Source: Prevotella sp. | GTDB lineage: Bacteria > Bacteroidota > Bacteroidia > Bacteroidales > Bacteroidaceae | Direction: 5' to 3' | Assembly (NCBI GenBank): GCA_017618275.1 | Contig: JAFZUS010000101.1 | Coordinates: 62,001 to 126,000 of the forward strand | Length of the DNA: 64,000 nucleotides | Shown here: positions 48,841 through 57,919 of the stretch, piece after piece | Numbering within the stretch: the first letter of the stretch is position 1 | Layout of the letters: each line of letters starts with the position of its first letter | Made by a program: the position numbers and the translations under genes | The notes under the pieces: generated by a model | The model's database searches: none | The model's input: the letters and a program-made list of their open reading frames with translations, nothing else | What the model was told of the DNA's origin: nothing

Positions 48841-50811
48841 TCAGAATTTCCAGCGGAGTTGCAGGTCGAGGTCGGTCTGGGAGGAGCGGTTGATCTGCTG
48901 GTAGCTGCTGCCGAAGGTGGAGCGGTCGAAATAGTTGGTGGTGCCGAGTTTGGCCGTCAGCATCAGGCGTTTGCCAATGTTGGCTCGTGCCATCAGCCAG
49001 TAGCGGATACCCTCGCCACTGAACTGTGCGAAGGCATAGGTATAGAGAGGACACAGTTCATAGAGATAGACACGACTGTCGTAACTGTCGGTATGAAACC
49101 AACCCAGACCTCCGTTCAGGCGCAGCCAACGATGGGTGAAGCCCAATGTCTCGCTGAGCATCAGGCCCCTCTCATGACCTTCAGAAGCGAGCAGGCCGAA
49201 GTCCACCTGTGTCTTGCTGCTCCATGCAGAACTGTACTCGGCACTCAGCCGGCCCCGATGTTCTGTCCTGTTGATGAGTGCCGTCTTGTCGTCATTGTCT
49301 CGCTGTCGGAGGCGAAGACGGTAGCGCCCTCCAAAGGTCCAGCGCTTGTGGGTATAGGAGAGTTGCAGGAGATTGTCCCACGCATGAGAGGCCTGCGAGA
49401 TCTGATACTTGGCCCAAGGGGAATAGGCGATATCCGTATAGGCCATCAGTTTCCACGAGGGTGAGGGTTGCCAGGTGGCTCCAAGATAGAGACCACTCTC
49501 GTTCTGCACACTCCCCCCGTCGCTGTAACTGTTGGCATAGAGCGAGGTATAGCGGTAGGAGTAGAAACGATAGAGCGCCATCAGGCTCCACTCGCTGCCC
49601 AGTTGGAGGCTCAGGCTATTGATGGTGGCCAGCGCCCCGTCGCTATTAAGGGCTGTCTCGCCATTCACGGAGAAACGGTGGTGCACATAACCATAGTCGG
49701 CACTCACGTTCAGGAAATCATAGCCCTGCGCATAGTACTGACGATAGAGTACGGCCGTATTGGGTTGCAGTTCACGGTTCAGGTGGGTTGTCACCAAATT
49801 CACACCCAGATGGTAGCCGTTGGCCTGGTAGCGCACGTTTCCGCCAAAGGTCGTATTCTTCAGGTTGTTTTTCTTCTCGAGTTCCGTTTCCGTACGATGA
49901 TAGCCAGAGGTAAGGATAGTCGAGACGGACCCGTCCTTGTTGAGTGTCGCATCCATCGCCCGATAGGAGAAGAAGCCCGTTGCCGTCAGTCCTCTGGCGA
50001 TTCTGACAGTAGCGCCAGCCCCTTGCAGATAGCCGTCGGAGGAACGGGAGGAGTGGGCACGGAGGGTACTCGTGGAGCGACCCATGTTTTGCAGCATCGA
50101 CACCTTGCCAAGACCGAAACTGTTGTTGAGGATGAGTCCCATCCCCATCGACACACGGTAATTGCCCAGCACCAGCGTCTCTATCCTACCCCACTGGTTC
50201 AGTTGCAGCCAGAGGGAATAATAGTCGTAGCCAAGACGGTTCTTGCCAGCGAAGAACGGTTCTCCTGCATCCTGCGAACCCACGATACCCGCCTTCAACT
50301 GGTCGCCATAGGTCAACTGGTATTTCACCCAGTGGCGATACGGATAACCCTGGTAGGCATCTGCATCGCCCTTCCGTTCGTAGAAGGGAATGCGCCCCGT
50401 CGCCATCAGTTCGTGGTGAAGATAATCGTGTTGTCGGGAATCTGCCATTCCCGACTCATCCACATATACGAAACAGGTCAGCAACCTCCTCCGACTATCG
50501 TCGAGCGAACGGATCATCCGCAGTTCCGCTAACGACTTCATCGGGCCATAGCGATAGAGATACTCCATAATTTCCTCCACCTGCTGAGCCGAGAGGAAAG
50601 GCAACTGTTCCAGTTGTTCACGACTGGCCTGATTGATGTCGATTGGATGCTGCTCCAGTTCGCAGAGCAGGTCATAGGTGTCTTCCCACGCTTCAGTTCC
50701 GACATCCTCTGCCGTCATCACCTCATTCAGATACGCTTCCCAAGCATGCCCTGACTGTGCCTGTACGCAACAGGACATCCACACGAATAAACATACGATT
50801 AGTGTTCTCAT
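48841..50811 (-). CDS. Helix-hairpin-helix plus outer-membrane beta-barrel protein
   Basis: 656 aa with a signal peptide (MRTLIVCLFVWMSCCVQAQ). Residues about 55-110 are a ComEA-like helix-hairpin-helix (PIDINQASREQLEQLPFLSAQQVEEIMEY). The rest is rich in alternating aromatic and polar beta-strands, ending TDLDLQLRWKF with a terminal Phe, as in outer-membrane barrels. The combination is a known Bacteroidetes protein type of unknown function; the HhH may be periplasmic and not bind DNA. It has its own TAACTTTG box at 50848-50855, divergent from the DUF4294 gene. Confidence 0.82.
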   Translation of the reverse strand: MRTLIVCLFVWMSCCVQAQSGHAWEAYLNEVMTAEDVGTEAWEDTYDLLCELEQHPIDINQASREQLEQLPFLSAQQVEEIMEYLYRYGPMKSLAELRMIRSLDDSRRRLLTCFVYVDESGMADSRQHDYLHHELMATGRIPFYERKGDADAYQGYPYRHWVKYQLTYGDQLKAGIVGSQDAGEPFFAGKNRLGYDYYSLWLQLNQWGRIETLVLGNYRVSMGMGLILNNSFGLGKVSMLQNMGRSTSTLRAHSSRSSDGYLQGAGATVRIARGLTATGFFSYRAMDATLNKDGSVSTILTSGYHRTETELEKKNNLKNTTFGGNVRYQANGYHLGVNLVTTHLNRELQPNTAVLYRQYYAQGYDFLNVSADYGYVHHRFSVNGETALNSDGALATINSLSLQLGSEWSLMALYRFYSYRYTSLYANSYSDGGSVQNESGLYLGATWQPSPSWKLMAYTDIAYSPWAKYQISQASHAWDNLLQLSYTHKRWTFGGRYRLRLRQRDNDDKTALINRTEHRGRLSAEYSSAWSSKTQVDFGLLASEGHERGLMLSETLGFTHRWLRLNGGLGWFHTDSYDSRVYLYELCPLYTYAFAQFSGEGIRYWLMARANIGKRLMLTAKLGTTNYFDRSTFGSSYQQINRSSQTDLDLQLRWKF

Positions 50812-50847
50812 AATCCCAAAATTTAAGATCTACCATTAAAAACTATG

Positions 50848-50855
50848 CAAAGTTA
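50848..50855 (-). promoter_or_regulatory. -7 box of the HhH/barrel gene
   Basis: Minus-strand TAACTTTG, 37 bp before ATG 50811. Confidence 0.6.
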
Positions 50856-50919
50856 CTCTTTTTTTCTGAAATAAACACAAAAAGCCGTGCTTTTTTATCA
50901 TCTATTCGGAAAAATGGCG

Positions 50920-50927
50920 TACTTTTG
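50920..50927 (+). promoter_or_regulatory. -7 box of the DUF4294 gene
   Basis: TACTTTTG only 8 bp before ATG 50936, predicting a leaderless or nearly leaderless message. Confidence 0.6.
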
Positions 50928-50935
50928 CAACGCAA

Positions 50936-51589
50936 ATGACAAAGACAAGCCCATATCTGAGAGTGATAGCGATACTTTTCGCTATGTGCTGTGCACTATG
51001 CCCTGCATCCGCCCAGGATGCACCGTTGACAGCCGAGCAGGTGCTGGCAGAGATGGACTCACCCTCGTTCGTACCCACGGTGAAGGTGGGCAAGGTGCTC
51101 CACGAAGGCGACAGCATCCAGTATATGGAGATGAACAATGTCTACGTCTATCCCCAACTCACCTTCAAGAACAAAAAACAGGCACAGGCCTATATGCGAC
51201 TCGTGACCAATGTGAAGAAGGTGCTGCCGCTGGCGAAGGAAGCCAAGCAACTGCTTTATGAGACCACGGAGGTGCTGGAGGCCATCCCCACCAAGGAAGG
51301 CAAGGATGAGCACATGAAGAAGGTGGAGAGCGAGATTATCAAGACCTACAAACCGAAAATGAAGAAACTCACCTATTCGCAAGGCAAACTTCTTATAAAA
51401 CTCGTTGATCGTGAGTGTCACTCTTCTACCTTCGAGATTGTACAGGCCTTTATGGGGCCCTTCCGTGCCGGTTTCTGGCAGACCTTCGCCTGGGCCTTCG
51501 GCGCCAGCCTGAAGAAAGGCTATGACCCTGAAGGCGTAGACCGACTCACCGAACGGGTCGTCCTCATGGTCGAATCCGGCCAAATCTGA
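50936..51589 (+). CDS. DUF4294 family secreted protein
   Basis: 217 aa with a signal peptide ending around ALCPASAQ. The conserved DUF4294 blocks are visible: HEGDSIQYMEMNNVYVYPQLTFKNKKQ, RLVTNVKKVLPLAKEAKQLL, and LTYSQGKLLIKLVDRECHSSTFEIVQAFMGPFRAGFWQTFAWAFGASLKKGYDP in succession. It is a periplasmic, mostly helical protein conserved in Bacteroidales; its function is not known. It is convergent with the GH31 gene, with 6 bp between stops. Confidence 0.88.
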   Translation: MTKTSPYLRVIAILFAMCCALCPASAQDAPLTAEQVLAEMDSPSFVPTVKVGKVLHEGDSIQYMEMNNVYVYPQLTFKNKKQAQAYMRLVTNVKKVLPLAKEAKQLLYETTEVLEAIPTKEGKDEHMKKVESEIIKTYKPKMKKLTYSQGKLLIKLVDRECHSSTFEIVQAFMGPFRAGFWQTFAWAFGASLKKGYDPEGVDRLTERVVLMVESGQI

Positions 51590-51595
51590 TTGTTA

Positions 51596-53923
51596 CTATC
51601 TCTCGATGGTCTGGAGTTTCGTATCGCCAGGCTTGAAGAGCAGACCCGTACACTTCTTGGCATTGGCTTTGTAGGCTTTCCACTCGATCTTGTTCCAGTT
51701 GATCTGGTCTGTACGCTGTGCCAAGGGTGCGTGGGGGATGAGACTACCGTCGCGCACCAGGATGACGGCAGGAATCTTGCCAGCCTTGATGGTCTGATAG
51801 CCACCCTCGTAGACCTTGCCCGTCTGATAGTCAATCCATTTACCCTTCGGCAGATAGACCATACGTTCGTTGCCTGACTCCATCAGGGGAGCCACCAGCA
51901 TCTGCGAGCCAAACATATACTCATCCTCCACGAGCCAGGCACCTGGATCCTGTGGGAACTCGACCAACAGGGCACGTACCATCGGCAGGCCTCGTTCTGA
52001 ACAGTCCTTCGCCTGCGCATAGACGTAGGGCATCAACTTGTATTTCATCTCAGCACACGCACGGAAAGCATCCGTAAACGACTCAGAGATGAGCCAAGGT
52101 TCTGTAGGAGGCGCACCATGAGCCCTCGTATGACTTGACAGGAAACCGAAGGGCAGCCATCTGCGATAGATATCCTCTGGCGAGGCCGTTACGAAACCAC
52201 CCATATCGTGGCTCCAGAACGAGAAACCGCTCAAACCGAAACTCAGGCCACCACGCAGGTCGCCCAACATACCGATATTATTCGTGGCAGCATCACCGCC
52301 CCAGTGGAGGGCATAACGCTGCGAACCAGCCCAGGCACTTCGGGCCCAGATGATACCCTCACCAGGATGATTACGCTCCACCACTTCCCACAGGGCTTTG
52401 TTATAGCGCAGGGGATAGAGGTTGTGCTCATAGAGACCACCCTTGCCACTATGGTAGAAACCGTTATAAGGGGCCGCCTCGCCAAAGTCGCACTTGATCG
52501 TGGAGACACCCTGTTTCATCAGACCCTCAATCTTACTCTGATACCAACTGACGGTCTCAGGATTCGAGAAGTCGAGGATGGCATCCTCCACAGGCATCCC
52601 ACCCGTCGCATTCACCACGTGCAGGCCCTTCTCGATAATCTCTGGGAAGAAACGGTTCTTGGGGGTGAAATAAGGCAACTGCCACAGACAGGTGTGGAAA
52701 CCATCATTCGAGAGTTGTTTCAGCATCCCCACGGGGTCTTTGAAACGGTCCTTCGCAAACTCATAGTCGCACTGCCAGTCGACACCAAACCAACCCGTAT
52801 CGAAATGAATGACATCCGACGGAATCATATGGGCACGAAGTTGCTTGGCAATCTCCAGACCTTCCTCCTGCGAGAAGTAGGTGATACGACTCATCCAGGT
52901 GCCGAAACTCCAGAGGGGGAGCATGGGCGACTTACCCGTGATGTCTGTATATTCATCCAGAATATCCTTCGGTTCTCCGAAGAACACAAAGAAGTCCATC
53001 TGCTCATCTGCCATAAACAGACGGTCAGCACCGATATACGAGTTACCGAAGTCGCAGGTCACTGGTGCTGAGGTATGCATAAAGATACCATAACCACGAT
53101 TCGAGAAGAAGAACGGCACAGGCTTATACTGACCATCGCTCTCAGGTCCCTGGGGGTCTGTCACGCTGAGGTGTACCTTCTGTCCCACCTTGTTCAGCGA
53201 GGTAAACGACTCGCCACAGCCATAGATGCGTTCGCCAGGAGCCAACGCAAAGACGGGGTTGATGCTACGGGAGTTGTCCGAACCACGTTTGATAAACGAG
53301 AACGGCAACAGTTTGATCTGCGTCGAGTCGTTGTCGATGATATGGCGTGTCTGCGTCAGGATCTTGCCCTTTGCGTCCTTAATCACGATGCGCCAAGGAT
53401 ATTTCTGGATTTCAATCGTACCATAGTCAGTACTATAGGAAATCTTCCGAGTATCTTCTCCCCTCCTATAGGAGGGGTTGGGGGAGGTCTTCTTAAACGC
53501 CTCACAGAACATCACATCGTCCTGATCCGTGTCCTTCGGCTCCACAGGCGTTGTCAACATACGGATTCGGGCCGTCCTTGGCGAAATCCACTCAATCTTA
53601 ATCTTGAGATTCGGATCGTTCTCATACGCTGCATCAGGGAAGTCGAGCATCTGCATACGCACAGGCCAGTAGCCATTAAGGTTGAACGCCTGACGAGGCG
53701 ACATCCTATAGCGTTTCCACTGCACGAGTCCCTCACCCTTCGCCACGTCGAACGATACCAGCGAGTCGGCCAGGAAATAGGTATTCGACAGGTCATAGAA
53801 GTCCATCGACATATCCTTCTGCATACACTGCAGATACTGGATACCCGCATTCGTCTGAATCTGGGCACTAACCGTCATCGAACCCAACAAGGCACTGATG
53901 ACACAGAGCAAAATCTTCTTCAT
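51596..53923 (-). CDS. GH31 glycoside hydrolase, YicI-like alpha-xylosidase
   Basis: 775 aa with a signal peptide (MKKILLCVISALLGSMTVSAQ). An N-terminal beta-sandwich is followed by the GH31 barrel: DTGWFGVDWQCDYEF, nucleophile Asp in STIKCDFGEAAPY (the YicI-type K-x-D-F-G-E motif that favours xylose at -1), WARSAWAGSQRYALHWGGDA with the general acid/base Asp, and FWSHDMGGF. The expected role is release of alpha-1,6-xylose from xyloglucan oligosaccharides in the periplasm. It is the last gene of the five-gene operon, 8 bp after the GH2. A short repeat (53460-53495) adds KTSPNPSYRRGED near residue 150 without breaking the frame. Confidence 0.9.
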   Translation of the reverse strand: MKKILLCVISALLGSMTVSAQIQTNAGIQYLQCMQKDMSMDFYDLSNTYFLADSLVSFDVAKGEGLVQWKRYRMSPRQAFNLNGYWPVRMQMLDFPDAAYENDPNLKIKIEWISPRTARIRMLTTPVEPKDTDQDDVMFCEAFKKTSPNPSYRRGEDTRKISYSTDYGTIEIQKYPWRIVIKDAKGKILTQTRHIIDNDSTQIKLLPFSFIKRGSDNSRSINPVFALAPGERIYGCGESFTSLNKVGQKVHLSVTDPQGPESDGQYKPVPFFFSNRGYGIFMHTSAPVTCDFGNSYIGADRLFMADEQMDFFVFFGEPKDILDEYTDITGKSPMLPLWSFGTWMSRITYFSQEEGLEIAKQLRAHMIPSDVIHFDTGWFGVDWQCDYEFAKDRFKDPVGMLKQLSNDGFHTCLWQLPYFTPKNRFFPEIIEKGLHVVNATGGMPVEDAILDFSNPETVSWYQSKIEGLMKQGVSTIKCDFGEAAPYNGFYHSGKGGLYEHNLYPLRYNKALWEVVERNHPGEGIIWARSAWAGSQRYALHWGGDAATNNIGMLGDLRGGLSFGLSGFSFWSHDMGGFVTASPEDIYRRWLPFGFLSSHTRAHGAPPTEPWLISESFTDAFRACAEMKYKLMPYVYAQAKDCSERGLPMVRALLVEFPQDPGAWLVEDEYMFGSQMLVAPLMESGNERMVYLPKGKWIDYQTGKVYEGGYQTIKAGKIPAVILVRDGSLIPHAPLAQRTDQINWNKIEWKAYKANAKKCTGLLFKPGDTKLQTIER
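53460..53495. repeat. G/C-palindromic repeat inside the GH31 gene
   Basis: CCCCTCCTATAGGAGGGG followed by TTGGGGGAGGTCTTCT, the same palindrome-plus-tail design as the receptor-gene repeat at 1505-1540. Confidence 0.75.
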
Positions 53924-53931
53924 CGTATCTC

Positions 53932-56397
53932 TTATTTACTTACTGTAAACTCTATCCATGTCGGTTCCAATGTGGCAGACTTGGCGGTGATGGAGCCATT
54001 ACCTGTCACAGCCACCATGCACTTGCCAAAGAAGGCCTTGCGCTGGGGCGCCTTGAAGTTCTCCATAGAGGTCTGACAACCATTGTCTGTTCCGATAATC
54101 TGGCCATCACCCTCATAGTCGAAATAAATCTGGTCCTCAGCCAACGGACAGAGGTTGCCGTCCTTATCCACCACCTCAGCGGTGATGAAGGTGGTGTTCT
54201 TACCCTGATAGTCCTTCGAGAGACGGATCTTGACAGGAGGTCCGGCCGTCTTGATGGTCTGAGAACCCACCTCCTTACCGTCCTTACGTGCCACCACTTT
54301 CACCTCACCCGGGTCGAAGGTGACACGCCAACCGACGTGGTATTCGCTGTTTAACCTGGTCTTCGTGTTGTGCATATTAAAACGACCCTCAGGATTCTCA
54401 GCGGTCTTACGACGCACACCCTGACTCTTGCCGTTGATGAAGAGTTCCACCTCGTCGGCATTGTTGTAGTAGCACCACATATCAATTTCCTCGCCAGGCA
54501 CCCAGTTCCAGTGGGGGAACAGATGCAACACGGGGGTGTCTGTCCACTCACTCTGGTACATATAATAGGTATCCTTGGGGAAGCCCGCCAGGTCGATGAT
54601 GCCAAAGTAACTGGAGCGTGCAGGGAAGCCGTAGGGCGTGGGTTCACCGATATAGTCCCAACCCGTCCAGATATACTGTCCACCAACATAGGGGGTATGT
54701 TTCACCACATCCCACGTCTCCTCGTGCGTAGAACTCCACGAGGCGTGGAAATTATCATACGAGGAGCACATATAAGAGGGATCCGTATAGGGTAGCCACC
54801 ACTCCTGAGGAGCCCATGTAATCTCGTCGGAAGGCATCTTATAGTAGCCTCTTGTCTGCAGGGCCGACACACTCTCCGAGAAGATGAAGGGTTTATTGGG
54901 GAAGTTCTTGGGCACATCCTTCACCCACTGGTGGTGATAGTTGAAACCGATGATATCGATGGCACCACTCTTGAAGAGGTGATTGTTGGGCGAAGGCTCA
55001 TTGCAACCTGCGAGGATGGGACGACCAGAGGGATCGTTGCGCTTGATGATGTCAGCCAAGTGGATGGTCAGTATGGAGTTAGCACTGAGTTCACCATCCT
55101 TGGCAAGTGTCGAAGCATCACGAGCCGCATTCAGCAGGAGGTTGGCCTGTTCGAGCGTCAATTGGTCGTTGTCGTTACTCGACCACTGCTCGAGCACCTC
55201 GTTACCAATCGACCACATCAGGATACAAGGGTGGTTACGGTCACGCACCACGAGGTCAGTCAGGTCACGCTCGTGCCACTCGTCAAAGAAACGGGCGTAG
55301 TCGTTTTGTGTTTTCTTCCTGCGCCACATATCAAAACTCTCGTCCATGACGATGAGACCCATCGTGTCGCACATGTTCAGCAATTCTGGAGCGGGGGGAT
55401 TATGCGACGAACGGATGGAGTTCACACCCATCGCCTTCAGTTTCGAGAGTTTGCGATGCAGGGCATCCTCATTGAGGGCTGCACCCAGACATCCGAAGTC
55501 GTGGTGCTCACAGACACCGTTGAGTTTGAAGTTCTTGCCGTTGAGCCAGAAGCCTGTCTGCGGATCGAACTTATATGAGCGGAAACCCGTGGTGGTCTCA
55601 TAGGTATCCACCACCTTACCGCCCATCTTAACAGTCGTGCGTACCTTATATATATTAGGCTGCTCACACGACCAGAGCATCGGTTTATTGACGGTAATGG
55701 CAGATTTCAAGCCCTTTGACTTGCCTACGACCTTACCATTGGGATCGAGCAAGGTGTTTTCTACCGTACCCTGACCTTCGAGTGTAACCTCAATGTCAAG
55801 ACGACCCTTACCCTTCACCATACTGCTATTAGCATAGACACCCCAATGAGCCACATGTACGGGACTGGTCTTGGTGAACCACACATGACGGTAGATGCCA
55901 CAGCCGCTATACCAACGGGAGTTAGGCTGGTCGGAATTGTCCACCCGTACTGCCACCACGTTTTCGCCCTCCCGGACATACGGCGTGATGTCGTACTCGA
56001 AACTTGAATAGCCGTAGGGTCTGTAGCCCACTTTCTGGCCATTCACATAGACGGTGGAATTCATATACACTCCGTCGAACTCGATGAAGAACTTCGTATC
56101 TTTCATCGGTGTCTCGCAATCACCTAACGTGAAGTGCTTCCTGTACCAGCCGATACCGCCAGGCAAGGCACCACCACCTGCCCCACTGGGATTACCGACA
56201 TAGAAGTCGCCTTCTATGGCCCAGTCATGGGGTACGTCAAGCCGACGCCACTTACTGTCGTCGAAATCCGTCCCAGCCATGATGGCAGAGTCGCCTAATA
56301 TAAACCGCCAGTCCTTATCGAAGCACTGTCTGTCTCTCGCTGATGCCGTCAGTACCGTCAGGACTGCTACGACTAAAAGAATCCATCTGTTTCTCAT
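53932..56397 (-). CDS. GH2 beta-galactosidase-like glycoside hydrolase
   Basis: 821 aa with a signal peptide (ILLVVAVLTVLTASA). Domains in order: sugar-binding jelly roll (WRRLDVPHDWAIEGDF), immunoglobulin-like domain, and TIM barrel with NGVCEHHDFGCLGAA, NSIRSSHNPPAPELL, the acid/base Glu in LMWSIGNEVLE and the nucleophile in KPFIFSESVSA. C-terminal DUF4982-type and Ig-like domains follow. Within an operon with two GH31 enzymes it probably removes beta-galactose from xyloglucan side chains in the periplasm. The gap to the upstream gene is 3 bp and to the downstream GH31 8 bp. Confidence 0.9.
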   Translation of the reverse strand: MRNRWILLVVAVLTVLTASARDRQCFDKDWRFILGDSAIMAGTDFDDSKWRRLDVPHDWAIEGDFYVGNPSGAGGGALPGGIGWYRKHFTLGDCETPMKDTKFFIEFDGVYMNSTVYVNGQKVGYRPYGYSSFEYDITPYVREGENVVAVRVDNSDQPNSRWYSGCGIYRHVWFTKTSPVHVAHWGVYANSSMVKGKGRLDIEVTLEGQGTVENTLLDPNGKVVGKSKGLKSAITVNKPMLWSCEQPNIYKVRTTVKMGGKVVDTYETTTGFRSYKFDPQTGFWLNGKNFKLNGVCEHHDFGCLGAALNEDALHRKLSKLKAMGVNSIRSSHNPPAPELLNMCDTMGLIVMDESFDMWRRKKTQNDYARFFDEWHERDLTDLVVRDRNHPCILMWSIGNEVLEQWSSNDNDQLTLEQANLLLNAARDASTLAKDGELSANSILTIHLADIIKRNDPSGRPILAGCNEPSPNNHLFKSGAIDIIGFNYHHQWVKDVPKNFPNKPFIFSESVSALQTRGYYKMPSDEITWAPQEWWLPYTDPSYMCSSYDNFHASWSSTHEETWDVVKHTPYVGGQYIWTGWDYIGEPTPYGFPARSSYFGIIDLAGFPKDTYYMYQSEWTDTPVLHLFPHWNWVPGEEIDMWCYYNNADEVELFINGKSQGVRRKTAENPEGRFNMHNTKTRLNSEYHVGWRVTFDPGEVKVVARKDGKEVGSQTIKTAGPPVKIRLSKDYQGKNTTFITAEVVDKDGNLCPLAEDQIYFDYEGDGQIIGTDNGCQTSMENFKAPQRKAFFGKCMVAVTGNGSITAKSATLEPTWIEFTVSK

Positions 56398-56400
56398 AAA

Positions 56401-57897
56401 TCACACATGTAAATCAAGTATGAAACGGGTACCTCTGGTAAACTGAGGATCAATATCGAGGTCACCATTCATCTTCAGGGCCATCTGCTTACAGATAGGC
56501 AATCCGAGTCCGTCACCCGTCGTCAGGTCGTGGATCTCAAGGAACGGTTTGAATACATCCTCACGCTTTTCTTCAGGGATGCCGGCACCCGTGTCGGACA
56601 CCAGGAACTGGTGCGTGTGCGGACCACGCTTCTTGAACTCCAGACAGATGGTACCACCTTCCGGTGTATACTCTGCTGCATTGTTCAACAGGTGCAACAG
56701 GATGTGGGAGACATATTCCTTGTGAATCATCGCACTCATCTTCTGGGCATTCACCGTCAGCGTGACATTGCTCTTCACCTTGTCGCGTATCTGCTCCATC
56801 AGTCCTTCGCAGAACGGGTGTATCGGTGTGTCCTCCAATGTGGCAGGATCATAAACCGTGTTCTCCAACTCCGACAGGGTCTGAACATGACTGGAGAAAT
56901 CCAACAAGGCCTTTACCTCGGGTACACGACTGTCGAGTTTCTGTAAGGTCGGTTCCAGTTGGGCAGAGATATTGCTGATGAACTTGGCCTTCAGGGCGTT
57001 GCTTTCATTGGCCAGTTTGATGACCTTCTTCTGTTTGCGGGTCAGGAGGATAAAGCGCAGCAGCACGATAGCGCCTATAATCAGGGCAGCAGCCAACGCA
57101 GCAGCCAGCACACAGAGTCCGATGATAATCACCTGACGGGTTGTCAACGAACTGTCCTTCTCGGAGATGGCAGCCTCATTATCGGCAATCTGTTTCTTCA
57201 GCGCATTGATCTCGTCAGCATGCTTCATAGCATCCGTTGAGTCTTTCCAGGCGATATAGTTGCTGTACGACTGAGCCACCAGATTGGCGTTGTTACTCTT
57301 ACGGCCATTGGCGATAAGGGTCTGGTATACCTCATCCACCTTGTCGTAGTTCTTTGATGCCGTCAGTTTGTCGGCCATCTCCTTGAAGACGGCATTGCCC
57401 TGGGCGTTCATCCCGAAGGTGTAGTAATAGATGGCCTTCGTATAGAGCAGGTCATTCTTGACACTCTCGTCGTTGGCCTGATTGGCCAGACTCTCCAAGA
57501 TATTCAACTGATCCTTGGCACTCTCGCTCTTACGCAGTTTGATATACATCTGCACACGCTCCTTGGTGCACAGATAGTGCGAGGCAGCCTTCTCAGCAGC
57601 CGACTGTTTCCCTGCGTTGATGGTTTCATCAGCACGACGCAACAGGTCGAAAGCCTCCTTCCAGAAGTTCTCCTTGTAATAGAGTGTCGCAGCCTTGACG
57701 GCACACTCCACACCCTGATGGATCTGGCCTTTGTTGTAATAATCGTTGAAAGCATGGATATACAAGGAACGGGCCGAGGCGATATTCTTGCCAGGGTCTA
57801 CGGCTTCCGCACGTTTCTGTAGTTCACTCTTCTCCTGGGCTTCAACGACACCACAGCAGAAGAGCAGGCTCAAAAGAAAGATAAATACCTTTTTCAT
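56401..57897 (-). CDS. TPR sensor kinase homologue lacking the phosphoacceptor His
   Basis: 498 aa. Signal peptide (VFIFLLSLLFCCGVVEAQ), TPR-like periplasmic helices (about 40-240), one membrane helix (VIIIGLCVLAAALAAALIIGAIVLL region, about 255-285), and a kinase-like module. The H-box position reads FISNISAQLEPTL where active kinases have N-I-S-H-E-L-R-T-P-L, so His is replaced. The ATPase boxes are intact: HLLNNAAEYT, VSDTGAGIPEEK and GDGLGLPICKQMA. It may be a pseudokinase or modulator of another kinase. It is encoded between GH31 and GH2 genes in the operon, which suggests sugar-responsive control. Confidence 0.8.
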   Translation of the reverse strand: MKKVFIFLLSLLFCCGVVEAQEKSELQKRAEAVDPGKNIASARSLYIHAFNDYYNKGQIHQGVECAVKAATLYYKENFWKEAFDLLRRADETINAGKQSAAEKAASHYLCTKERVQMYIKLRKSESAKDQLNILESLANQANDESVKNDLLYTKAIYYYTFGMNAQGNAVFKEMADKLTASKNYDKVDEVYQTLIANGRKSNNANLVAQSYSNYIAWKDSTDAMKHADEINALKKQIADNEAAISEKDSSLTTRQVIIIGLCVLAAALAAALIIGAIVLLRFILLTRKQKKVIKLANESNALKAKFISNISAQLEPTLQKLDSRVPEVKALLDFSSHVQTLSELENTVYDPATLEDTPIHPFCEGLMEQIRDKVKSNVTLTVNAQKMSAMIHKEYVSHILLHLLNNAAEYTPEGGTICLEFKKRGPHTHQFLVSDTGAGIPEEKREDVFKPFLEIHDLTTGDGLGLPICKQMALKMNGDLDIDPQFTRGTRFILDLHV

Positions 57898-57919
57898 TTT
57901 CTATTTCGTTATTTATTGT

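Noticed and set aside
49468..50532. 354-codon plus-strand frame over the HhH/barrel gene
   Set aside because: Antisense shadow of a GC-rich coding region; no start context or motifs.
53075..54076. 333-codon plus-strand frame over the GH31/GH2 junction
   Set aside because: It spans two real minus-strand genes and their intergenic gap; Arg- and His-rich composition is typical of antisense readings.
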